A stretch of 64,000 nucleotides of DNA from NCBI RefSeq assembly GCF_013106755.1, contig NZ_WHPF01000012.1:116707-180706 (forward strand), read 5' to 3'. The translations under genes and the position numbers were made by a program. This document shows positions 44,390 through 52,732 of this stretch, piece by piece (position 1 is the stretch's first letter; each line of letters starts with the position of its first letter). Below the pieces are notes generated by a model, which saw only the letters and a program-made list of their open reading frames with translations, was not told the DNA's origin and did no database searches. This stretch comes from Limnovirga soli (GTDB lineage Bacteria; Bacteroidota; Bacteroidia; Chitinophagales; Chitinophagaceae).

Positions 44390-44744
44390 TACATCGCATG
44401 CAACCATAGAAAATATGGAAGACCTAACTGCCAATATTGCACTGGTAAAAGCACGTATTAGGATTAGGGAAAAGGATTTAAAGGAAAGGTTAGATCGCCT
44501 GCCCGAGGAAACCGTTAAATCGGCCATTAGTAGTGTTATACCCGCATTTGTGTCAAACCTGTTGCCCGGTAAGGGTATTGGACTTATTACAAGTGTGGCG
44601 GGGTTATTGCTGGGTAAAGATACCATCCAAAATGGCAATTGGATAGGTGCGGCTGGTAATATCGCCAAACAGATAGGGTTATTTACTACTTTAAAAAGCA
44701 TTTACTCGTTATGGCGAAAAAAGAAACCTGCCGCTAAGGAATAA
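44373..44744 (+). CDS. Small protein of unknown function in the YtxH/holin cluster
   Basis: The 123-residue product starts at 44373, inside the end of the holin-like gene; a start at 44352 would only lengthen the overlap. The N-terminal half is charged and helical (ARIRIREKDLKERLDRLPEETVKSAISSVIPAF). The middle (LPGKGIGLITSVAGLLLGKDT) may be a short membrane-interacting segment, and the end is Lys-rich. The overlapping start implies translational coupling with the holin-like gene. I do not recognise the family. Confidence 0.7.
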   Translation: MTPVNNTSHATIENMEDLTANIALVKARIRIREKDLKERLDRLPEETVKSAISSVIPAFVSNLLPGKGIGLITSVAGLLLGKDTIQNGNWIGAAGNIAKQIGLFTTLKSIYSLWRKKKPAAKE

Positions 44745-44788
44745 ATAGTTTCAATTGTATTGTATAAACCTATTCAAAACACCAACTC

Positions 44789-47700
44789 CTGGCAGCAAAA
44801 AAAATAATATATAAAACCCTGAAAATACTTGGTTGGGTGGCAGCAGTAATAATACTGTTGATAATTGCATTGGTGATAGCCATACAAATACCTGCCGTAC
44901 AGGAATTTGCAAAAACAAAAGCAGTAAACTATCTGCATAGCAAAATAAACACACCGGTTTCTATTGGTCGCTTATCTGTTCAATTTCCGAATAATATTAC
45001 CATAGAAAAAGTATATCTTGAAGATGAGCATAAGGACACATTGTTATACGGAGAAAAAATAAAAGTTGATATTGGGCTATGGCAACTACTCAGCAATCAG
45101 GTATCATTGCATTCACTTGAATTAGAGGGTATTCAGGTAAACGTCAACAGAACGATAAAAGACAGCGCTTTTAATTTTGATTATATAATAAAAGCTTTTA
45201 GCTCAGATTCAGATACTGCAGCAGTTAAAAATACATCCACCAATAGCTTTAGTTATATAATCGGACCAATCTTGCTGCATAATATTCACGCCACTTATAA
45301 AGATGATTTTACCGGAACAGATGCAAAAATTAGTGTAGGGAATCTACAGGCCATAATTAATGCATTAGACCCCGAAAAAGCAAAATACCATATCAACTCA
45401 TTAACAATTGCTGATGTGCAGGCAACCATAAGGCAATATAAACAGCTGGCGACAATTGTAGATACAAGTAATTCTGTAAATACAAACTCGGTTAAAACAG
45501 ATATGCAGTTGGGTTTGTTACAGGTGTCAAATGTATTATGCTCATATATAAACGAACCATCTGCTTTAGAAGCAAATATGAAGTTGGGTGTTTTCAATAC
45601 CCGCATGGGTAAAATCGATATCAATAATTTGTATTTTCCTGTCAAGTCATTGCAGCTTAACAATTCCGATATTGCCATAATAAAAGGCAAGGCTGCGATA
45701 GATAGCCTGGTACAGGCAACACCTGTAAATGCAGCACCAACTGCAACAATTTGGCATATAAATATTGATGCAACTGCCCTGCATAATAACTTTTTCCGCT
45801 ATGATGATCAACAGGAAAAGCCTGTAACTAACGCGTTAGATTATAATCACCTCTTTTTGCAAAATGTTGATTTTGTTGCCAATAACCTCAATCTATCACC
45901 TCAAGGTTATACAGGCGCCATTACAAACCTCTCCTTTAAGGAAAAATCCGGCTTTAATATCAGACAGTTTAATACCGTGTTTAATTATAACGACACAGCA
46001 GCAGCCTTAAACAATTTTTATCTTAACACAGGTAAGTCTGTTTTGAAAGATAATATCAAAATCAGTTATCCTTCCATAGAAGCTATTAAAGTGAGCCCGG
46101 CAACACTTTTTGTAGATGCGGGTATTTCCAAAAGTATTGTTTCAGTAAAAGATATTTTACTGCTGGCGCCATTTTTAAAATCGCAATTAAAGGGAAATGA
46201 ACAACAGCAATTTGCTATAAATAGTCATGTAAAGGGTTTTGTTAATAATCTTGCTATTCAGGATTTTGAATTATCTGGTATGTCTAATACTTCTATCGCA
46301 ATAGCTGGTAGCATCAAAGGATTACCTGATATAAATAAAACCTTTTTTAACCTGCAGCTAAAGCAATTTGCATCCGGTAAAAAAGATATTGAAGCCATTT
46401 TAGGTAAAGCAAATATGCCTTCTTCTTTTCGTTTGCCAAACGCTATGAAGGTAAATGGCATTTTTAAAGGAACTATACAAAGTTTTACCACGAATCTGCA
46501 GGCGATCACTTCTAGTGGTAATGCTACCATAAACGCAACCGTAAAAAATGGAGGAAAAGCATACGATGGTGTAATACATTTAAAGGAAGCCAATCTGGGC
46601 TATCTGCTAAAGCAGGATACTTTATTAGGTAAATTTTCACTGGATGCAGTTGTTAAAGGTGCTGGTACTGATTATAAAACTATGCACACCTCACTTACTG
46701 CCAATTTGCAAAGCGGAACATTTAAAGGATTTACCTACCATGATTTGTCATTGGATGCATTATTAAATAATGGCCAGGCAATATTTTCTTCTTCTATGCA
46801 AGATCCTTCTTTCAGCTATAGCTTAAATGGGGAATCTAACCTAAATGGTAAATATCCTTCTTTGCATCTTGATCTGCAATTGGATACAGCCAACCTGCAG
46901 GCTTTGCATTGGTACAACGATACGCTTTCCATTCATGGTAAATTACTTGCGCAATTCACCAGTTTAAACCCTGATGAACCGGAAGGAACTGTATTGATAA
47001 ATAATATCAGCATTACAAAAGATAAATTGCACATTGGTACCGACAGCATTTATTTGCTTGCCGAGAAAAATGATACCGCCAATCACTTGTACTTGTACAC
47101 TGAAACGGCTAAATTAGATCTGCGCGGCAAGTATCAGCTCACTCATACAGCTGCCGCTTTAAAACAGGCTTTTGAGCAATATTATAACACAGTAAGTAAA
47201 CCCGATACAGCAGCATATAATGATGATTGGCGGATGACGATGCAGTTTAATCCTTCTCCATTACTGTTACAGTTAGTTCCTGCAATTAAGGGAACAGACA
47301 GTATTGCAGGTACGATGGATTTTAATAGCAGGGATAAAATATTAGCGATGCAGTTACAGGCACCACATGTGCAGTATAACGACATGTACATTGATCAAAT
47401 GTATGGAGCCATCAACAGCGATTCTAATAAACTCACCTATCAATTTAATATCAATAAAGGCGGCACCCGGGGTTTTAGATTATATAAAACGGAGGTGTCT
47501 GGTACTGTAGCCGATAATATGATTAATACCTCTTTGCTCTTTAAGGATGCAGTTGAGCAGGATAAATATCATCTTTCTGCAAAGCTGTCAAAGGTTGCTT
47601 CGGGTGTACTTTTTAAGCTCGACCCGGAAAACTTGTTATTGAATAAAAAGCAATGGACTGTAAGTAAGGATAATTATATTCAGGTTGACACAAATGGAAT

Positions 47701-49780
47701 TTCAGCAAGCCAGTTTGAATTAATGCATCAGGATCAAAACTTAAGTATCAACAGTATTTCTTCCAATGCAAATGCACCATTGGAAATCAAGTTTAAAAAT
47801 TTCAGCATTGCTACTATTACTGATATTATAGAACAGGATTCACTATTAGCAAATGGCATTATCAACGGTAATGTAATACTTTCAAACGCTACAACATCCC
47901 CAACTTTTACAAGTAATATTACCATCGATAATCTTAGTTATAAAAAAGATACGGTTGGTAACCTGCTTGTACAGGTTAACAATGATGTGGCTAATATTTT
48001 TGATGCCAATATTGCTTTAACAGGAAATGATAATGATATTACTGCAAAAGGAAAATATTTTATTGAAAACAATAGTGCAGATATGCAGCTAAATATCAAT
48101 CAATTTAATTTATCAAACATACCTGCTTTTTCTGTAGGACAGCTAAAAGATGCCGGTGGATTGCTAAAAGGCAGCATTGCAGTTAAGGGAAAAATAGATA
48201 CCCCAATTGTAAATGGTAATGTCTTTTTCGAAAATGCTTTTATTACACCAACCTTGCTTGGCGAACGCTTTTCCCTGCCCAATGAGCAAATTAATATCAT
48301 ACCACAGGGCATTCATTTTAATGAGTTTTCATTGGTGGATACTTCGGGTAATAAAGCCATTATTAACGGCGATGTACTTACCACCGATTTTAGAAATTAT
48401 AATTTCGCTATTAATTTACTGGCAGATGATTTTAGCCTGGTAAATTCAACAAAGGCTGATAATCCGGATTTTTTTGGAAACCTAAATCTTGATGCCAATA
48501 TTAAACTGGGAGGGAATACACAAATACCTGTAGTAGATGCGCAAATTCATATTAACAAGCAAACCGATTTTACATTTATCCTACCCGGGAACGATCCAGA
48601 ACTACAAAGCCGCGAAGGGGTGGTACATTTTATAAATGCAGACGATTTGAATGATAGTTTGCAACAAGATCTTGATATCGATTCAGCGCTACATCTATCC
48701 TCGTTAGCGGGTTTCGATTTTTCAGCCATTATTGAAACTGATACTGCAGCCTTGTTTACACTGGTAATTGATGAGCGTAGTGGCGATGCACTTACACTAA
48801 AAGGCAATGCACACCTGGCAGCCGGTATGGATGAAAGTGGCAAACTAAGCCTAACTGGTAATTATGAATTAGAAAAAGGCGCATACCAGTTATCGTTTAA
48901 TTTATTAAAGAAAAAATTCGATATACAAAAAGGTAGTGTCATCACCTGGACTGGCGACCCCACCTCTGCAACTGTTGATATTACCGCACTTTACGAAACC
49001 AAAGCAGCCCCAATAGATTTGGTAGAAGCACAACTTTCTGGCCTAAGTCCGGCAGAATTAAATAAATACAAACAACGTATTCCGGTTAAGGTATATCTTA
49101 AAATGAAAGGCGATTTGATGCATCCCCAAATCACATTCGATGTGGCATTGCCTGAACCAGAAATTTCCAGGTGGCCACTTGTTGATAATAGCCTTGAACA
49201 AATTCGAACCAACGAGTCAGAATTAAATAAACAAGTATTTGCCCTGTTGCTACTGGGCCGCTTTGTTGGCGAAGATATAACCCAAAGCAGTGCAGGCAGT
49301 ACCAGCACCGCTACCTTGTTAAGGCAAAGTGTTAGCGGTATTTTGGCCGATCAGTTAAATAAAATTGCCGGCGACCTCATCAGCGGCGTAGATATTAATT
49401 TTGGAATAGATGCGCAAGACGACTACTCTTCCGGCTCACAACAAACAAGTACCGATTTAACGGTGGGTCTATCAAAATCCCTTTTCAATAACCGCATTAA
49501 AATAAGTGTGGGCAGCAATTTTGCATTAGAAGGTGCCAGCGCAAATAAAGATGCAGCCAATATTGCCGGCGATGTGGCAATAGATTATCTCTTAAGCAAA
49601 GATGGCCGCTATACCTTGCGTGCCTACCGCAAAAATAATTACGAAGGTGTGCTGGAAGGGCAAATTGTAGAATCCGGACTCACCTTTATGTTAACATTCG
49701 ATTACGATCATTTTAAAGAACTTTTTCAGGCAAAAAAAGAGAAAACAAATAAAAAAAATGCATCCAAAAATCTGCAATAA
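44789..49780 (+). CDS. tamB: TamB-like translocation and assembly module protein (DUF490)
   Basis: This very long periplasm-spanning protein bridges the inner membrane and the TamA barrel. A membrane helix near the N terminus (VAAVIILLIIALVIAIQIP) is followed by AsmA-like sequence (LHSKINTPVSIGRLSVQFPNNITIEKVYLEDEHKDTLLYG). Over a thousand residues of repetitive beta structure and a C-terminal DUF490 domain come next (LSGLSPAELNKYKQRIPVKVYLKMKGDLMHPQITFDVALPEPEI, FALLLLGRFVGED). No ATG precedes the membrane helix in frame. The first in-frame near-start codon after the upstream stop (44765) that gives a normal leader is CTG at 44789 (AAKKIIYKTLKILGW), with GTG at 44837 as the alternative that truncates the helix. 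About 1663 residues from 44789. It is followed by tamA. Confidence 0.88.
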   Translation: MAAKKIIYKTLKILGWVAAVIILLIIALVIAIQIPAVQEFAKTKAVNYLHSKINTPVSIGRLSVQFPNNITIEKVYLEDEHKDTLLYGEKIKVDIGLWQLLSNQVSLHSLELEGIQVNVNRTIKDSAFNFDYIIKAFSSDSDTAAVKNTSTNSFSYIIGPILLHNIHATYKDDFTGTDAKISVGNLQAIINALDPEKAKYHINSLTIADVQATIRQYKQLATIVDTSNSVNTNSVKTDMQLGLLQVSNVLCSYINEPSALEANMKLGVFNTRMGKIDINNLYFPVKSLQLNNSDIAIIKGKAAIDSLVQATPVNAAPTATIWHINIDATALHNNFFRYDDQQEKPVTNALDYNHLFLQNVDFVANNLNLSPQGYTGAITNLSFKEKSGFNIRQFNTVFNYNDTAAALNNFYLNTGKSVLKDNIKISYPSIEAIKVSPATLFVDAGISKSIVSVKDILLLAPFLKSQLKGNEQQQFAINSHVKGFVNNLAIQDFELSGMSNTSIAIAGSIKGLPDINKTFFNLQLKQFASGKKDIEAILGKANMPSSFRLPNAMKVNGIFKGTIQSFTTNLQAITSSGNATINATVKNGGKAYDGVIHLKEANLGYLLKQDTLLGKFSLDAVVKGAGTDYKTMHTSLTANLQSGTFKGFTYHDLSLDALLNNGQAIFSSSMQDPSFSYSLNGESNLNGKYPSLHLDLQLDTANLQALHWYNDTLSIHGKLLAQFTSLNPDEPEGTVLINNISITKDKLHIGTDSIYLLAEKNDTANHLYLYTETAKLDLRGKYQLTHTAAALKQAFEQYYNTVSKPDTAAYNDDWRMTMQFNPSPLLLQLVPAIKGTDSIAGTMDFNSRDKILAMQLQAPHVQYNDMYIDQMYGAINSDSNKLTYQFNINKGGTRGFRLYKTEVSGTVADNMINTSLLFKDAVEQDKYHLSAKLSKVASGVLFKLDPENLLLNKKQWTVSKDNYIQVDTNGISASQFELMHQDQNLSINSISSNANAPLEIKFKNFSIATITDIIEQDSLLANGIINGNVILSNATTSPTFTSNITIDNLSYKKDTVGNLLVQVNNDVANIFDANIALTGNDNDITAKGKYFIENNSADMQLNINQFNLSNIPAFSVGQLKDAGGLLKGSIAVKGKIDTPIVNGNVFFENAFITPTLLGERFSLPNEQINIIPQGIHFNEFSLVDTSGNKAIINGDVLTTDFRNYNFAINLLADDFSLVNSTKADNPDFFGNLNLDANIKLGGNTQIPVVDAQIHINKQTDFTFILPGNDPELQSREGVVHFINADDLNDSLQQDLDIDSALHLSSLAGFDFSAIIETDTAALFTLVIDERSGDALTLKGNAHLAAGMDESGKLSLTGNYELEKGAYQLSFNLLKKKFDIQKGSVITWTGDPTSATVDITALYETKAAPIDLVEAQLSGLSPAELNKYKQRIPVKVYLKMKGDLMHPQITFDVALPEPEISRWPLVDNSLEQIRTNESELNKQVFALLLLGRFVGEDITQSSAGSTSTATLLRQSVSGILADQLNKIAGDLISGVDINFGIDAQDDYSSGSQQTSTDLTVGLSKSLFNNRIKISVGSNFALEGASANKDAANIAGDVAIDYLLSKDGRYTLRAYRKNNYEGVLEGQIVESGLTFMLTFDYDHFKELFQAKKEKTNKKNASKNLQ

Positions 49781-49789
49781 TAGTTTAGG

Positions 49790-49885
49790 GGCGTTACCCT
49801 TTGGGTCGGGCTTTCCGCTGCAAGTCCTCACTCCGCTGCGTTGCACTGCGCTTCGTTCCGGGCTTTCCGCTTCAATCCCTAACGC
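49790..49885 (+). repeat. REP-like element, copy 2 (96 bases)
   Basis: It starts GGCGTTACCCTTTGGG and ends AATCCCTAACGC. It is the inverse of the copy at 7248-7333, with a longer middle. CGGGCTTTCCGCTGCAAG and CGGGCTTTCCGCTTCAA are internal direct repeats. It lies between tamB and tamA. Confidence 0.8.
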
Positions 49886-49942
49886 ATTTTATTGCTTTAT
49901 ATAATAACATCAACAAATCAGGCAAATTAATACAACACTTTA

Positions 49943-52243
49943 ATGCATAAAATCGGGTACCTCATATTAATTTTTCTGTTTGCACTGGCTACATCCTGCA
50001 GTGTAACCAAAAGCATACCTGCTAACGATGCATTATATAACAGTGCCACTATAAAACTGCGGCCGGCAGATAGTAGTAGCAAATTGCATAACAAAGACCT
50101 GGTCGCTGAATTAAATTCATTACTAAGGCCAGTACCAAATGCCAGTTTTCTTGGTATAAAATATAAATTGCTCATATATAATCTTGCCGGTACGCCAACA
50201 GGCAAGGGTATCAGGTATTGGGCTAAAAATAAATTGGGCGAGCCACCGGTTTTGGCCAGTAGTGTTAACATCACAAAGAACAGCGGCATTTTGCAAAACA
50301 GGCTGGAAAACAGGGGCTATTTTGGCGCAACGGTTGCTGCAGATTCTGTAACAAAAAAACAGCAGTTCTTTGTTACCTATACAGCAAATATTACAACTCA
50401 ATATACCCTGCAAACCGTAACATTTAAAACTGATAGCAGCGCAGTTGGACTGGCTATTCAAAAAACGCGGGAAGCCACACTTTTGCAACCAGGTAAAGCC
50501 TACGATCTGGATATTATAAAAGCAGAAAGAGAAAGAATAGATGCTGCTTTAAAAGAAGAAGGGTTCTTCTATTTTAACCCCGATTTTATTATTGTAAATA
50601 TCGATTCTGCATTGGGTAATCATACCGTAAACCTGTATCTAACACTCAAAAAAGAAACACCGGCCAAAGCCAAAAAAAGCTATAGCATTAACGATGTAAT
50701 TGTTTATGCCGATTATAACCTGGAAAACGATACCGCCAGTATACATGCAAAAGAACAGGCCACCCGGTTTAACAACTTCTATATTTTTGATCCCGAAAAA
50801 AAGTTTAACCCAAAAGTATTTACCAGAACACTTGTGTTTAAACCCGGCGATGTATATAACCGTGCAGCCCATAACCAATCTTTAAACAGGTTGGTAAGTT
50901 TAGGTATGTATAAATTTGTAAGGGCCCGTTTTCAGGAAGTAGATACCATGCCGGGCTCGCATTTAAATGCATTGTATTATTTAACACCCAAACAAAAAAA
51001 ATCTTTAAGGCTCGAAGTATCGGCACTAACAAAATCCAATAACTCCAGCGGTGGCGAGGTTTCCCTCAACTGGCTTAACCGTAATTTTTTAAAAGGGGCA
51101 GAATTATTTACCGTTAAAGTATTTGGTGGCCTGCAAAAGCAGGTAGCTGCACAACAGCCAACCATCAGCACCAACAGGTTGGGTATAGAAGCCAATTTAA
51201 TTGTACCACGTATTCTTGCGCCATTTAAATTTACCACCAACAGCAATTATGTACCCCAAACAAAATCAACACTGGGCTACGAAATTTTTCAAAGAAACAC
51301 ACAGTATACGTTAAGTTCGGCCAAAGCCAGCTTTGGCTATATATGGAAGGAGAGCGCACAAAAAGAACACCAGTTGGATATTATTTCTTTAAACCTGGTA
51401 CAGCCAAGAGCTATTACGCCGGAGTTTCAGGCGCAGCTGGATACCAATATCACCCTTGCCCGCAGCATAGAAAAACAGTTTATCATTGGCTCTAATTATA
51501 ATTTTAATTACAATTCACAGGTAACCCCCAATAACAAACGCAATAATTTTTATTTTAACGGCAATCTCGATATGTCAGGCAATTTATATGGACTACTATC
51601 CGGCGCCGATGTGCAAGCTGGTAAAGAACGTACCATATTTGGTTTGCCTTTTTCCCAGTATGTAAGAACTGAAATTGATGTACGCTACTATCTTAAAACC
51701 GGACCTAAAAATTTGCTGGCTACCCGTTTGCTGGCAGGCCTGGGTTATGCCTATGGCAACAGTGTTTCCCTGCCATTTGTAAAAGCATTTTTTGCCGGCG
51801 GCACCAACGATATAAGGGCATTCAGGGCAAGGGCGTTGGGGCCCGGCAGTTACTATGCAGGTAATGCGGCTGTGCTAGGCTTTTTGCCCGATCAGCCCGG
51901 CGATATTAAGCTGGAATTAAATACCGAATACCGGGCTAAATTATTCTCCTTTTTATATGGTGCTGCTTTTATTGATGCCGGTAATACCTGGCTGTTAAGA
52001 GAAGATGCGCAAAGACCCGGTGGTAAAATTACCAACGCTTTTTTAAACGATATTGCCGTAGGCGCCGGACTTGGTTTGCGCGTAGATGTAGGCTTTTTTG
52101 TTGTACGGTTAGATGCGGCCATTCCCATACGCAAACCATATGTAACCGGCTCCAAATGGGTATTTAATGCCATTGATTTTGGTAATGAAGACTGGCGCCA
52201 GCAAAACCTTATTCTCAATCTTGCCATTGGTTATCCTTTTTAG
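49943..52243 (+). CDS. tamA: TamA/BamA (Omp85) family outer-membrane protein
   Basis: The 766-residue outer-membrane protein starts with a lipoprotein-type signal: FLFALATSC, lipobox Cys19. POTRA-like regions are in the first half (GILQNRLENRGYFGATVAADSVTKKQQFFVTYTANI, LDIIKAERERIDAALKEEGFFYFNP). The C-terminal barrel (LRLEVSALTKSNNSSGGEVSLNWLNRNFLKG to the end) includes the conserved FFAGGTNDIRAFRARALGPGSY. The final residues NLAIGYPF end in Phe, as expected for an outer-membrane barrel. It works with TamB to insert or move proteins or lipids across the envelope. A lipid anchor on TamA is usual in Bacteroidota. Confidence 0.92.
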   Translation: MHKIGYLILIFLFALATSCSVTKSIPANDALYNSATIKLRPADSSSKLHNKDLVAELNSLLRPVPNASFLGIKYKLLIYNLAGTPTGKGIRYWAKNKLGEPPVLASSVNITKNSGILQNRLENRGYFGATVAADSVTKKQQFFVTYTANITTQYTLQTVTFKTDSSAVGLAIQKTREATLLQPGKAYDLDIIKAERERIDAALKEEGFFYFNPDFIIVNIDSALGNHTVNLYLTLKKETPAKAKKSYSINDVIVYADYNLENDTASIHAKEQATRFNNFYIFDPEKKFNPKVFTRTLVFKPGDVYNRAAHNQSLNRLVSLGMYKFVRARFQEVDTMPGSHLNALYYLTPKQKKSLRLEVSALTKSNNSSGGEVSLNWLNRNFLKGAELFTVKVFGGLQKQVAAQQPTISTNRLGIEANLIVPRILAPFKFTTNSNYVPQTKSTLGYEIFQRNTQYTLSSAKASFGYIWKESAQKEHQLDIISLNLVQPRAITPEFQAQLDTNITLARSIEKQFIIGSNYNFNYNSQVTPNNKRNNFYFNGNLDMSGNLYGLLSGADVQAGKERTIFGLPFSQYVRTEIDVRYYLKTGPKNLLATRLLAGLGYAYGNSVSLPFVKAFFAGGTNDIRAFRARALGPGSYYAGNAAVLGFLPDQPGDIKLELNTEYRAKLFSFLYGAAFIDAGNTWLLREDAQRPGGKITNAFLNDIAVGAGLGLRVDVGFFVVRLDAAIPIRKPYVTGSKWVFNAIDFGNEDWRQQNLILNLAIGYPF

Positions 52244-52261
52244 CTGCGCATACGCAACTTC

Positions 52262-52295
52262 GTAAATAAGCGGCAGTTGATGGTTGCTTATTTAC
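52262..52295 (+). terminator. Hairpin after tamA
   Basis: GTAAATAAGC pairs with GCTTATTTAC over ten bases with a 14-base loop, 18 bases after the tamA stop. No T run follows, so termination is uncertain. Confidence 0.45.
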
Positions 52296-52322
52296 CCGGC
52301 GATGGTACATCTATGCAACATC

Positions 52323-52342
52323 CTTGCGTCGCACACTTGTAC
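52323..52342 (+). repeat. Dispersed 20-base repeat core, ACAC variant (forward)
   Basis: CTTGCGTCGCACACTTGTAC, without the GGCTTTA left flank (CATC precedes). It lies between the convergent tamA and delta-60 genes. Confidence 0.9.
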
Positions 52343-52424
52343 GGTTAGATTATCTATTGGGCTTTTATCAAGGCAGGGATGCAAAAGGTGGCTGGTGGGA
52401 GGTGCCAGGAGTGTGTAAAAAATA

Positions 52425-52448
52425 GGGGCAGTGGAAAACCATAGCCCC
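52425..52448. terminator. Hairpin GGGGCaGTGG/CCATaGCCCC
   Basis: A ten-position stem with one mismatch and an AAAA loop. Its left arm resembles that of the stronger hairpin at 52549-52580. The two seem to be duplicated copies. Confidence 0.5.
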
Positions 52449-52548
52449 AATCCTAAAGAATAATGTAGCTAATGCTTAAAATATCCTTTTTGTCTTTATT
52501 GCAAAAAAAACATTTTTTCCAAAAATGTTATGTACATTTTTAAAATAA

Positions 52549-52580
52549 AATAGGGGCGGTGGTTTGCCACTGCCCCTATT
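52549..52580. terminator. Strong hairpin, 14-base stem
   Basis: AATAGGGGCGGTGG pairs with CCACTGCCCCTATT (one G-T pair) around TTTG. On the minus strand it lies about 150 bases after the delta-60 gene and is followed by TTTTATTTTA, so it fits the end of the leftward delta-60 transcript. Confidence 0.7.
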
Positions 52581-52732
52581 TCAACCCTAAACTTCTAAAA
52601 GATGACAAACCAATATAAATTTATTAATTTTTGTTTTTAAACAATATGAAAAAAAATTTTAAAATATGATAGCTTAAAATAGCATTTTGAGTTCCAAAAG
52701 ATAAAATAATGCACACAAGCCAAGGGTACCCT

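Larger units (their letters stand above)
52244..52732. other. Intergenic region of 489 bases between tamA and the delta-60 cluster
   Basis: Between convergent transcription units. It holds a hairpin (52262-52295), one dispersed repeat (52323) and two related hairpins whose left arms both begin AATAGGGGC (52425-52448 and 52549-52580). The rest is AT-rich; only a 12-codon frame (52602) is seen after the second hairpin. Confidence 0.6.

Noticed and set aside
43649..44744. Prophage remnant because of the holin-family gene
   Set aside because: No other phage gene is present; this holin-like family is mostly chromosomal and sits here with YtxH, a stress-type membrane protein.
52602..52640. Twelve-codon leader peptide after the strong hairpin
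   Set aside because: No codon bias, no downstream gene on the + strand and no conservation evidence; too short to support.
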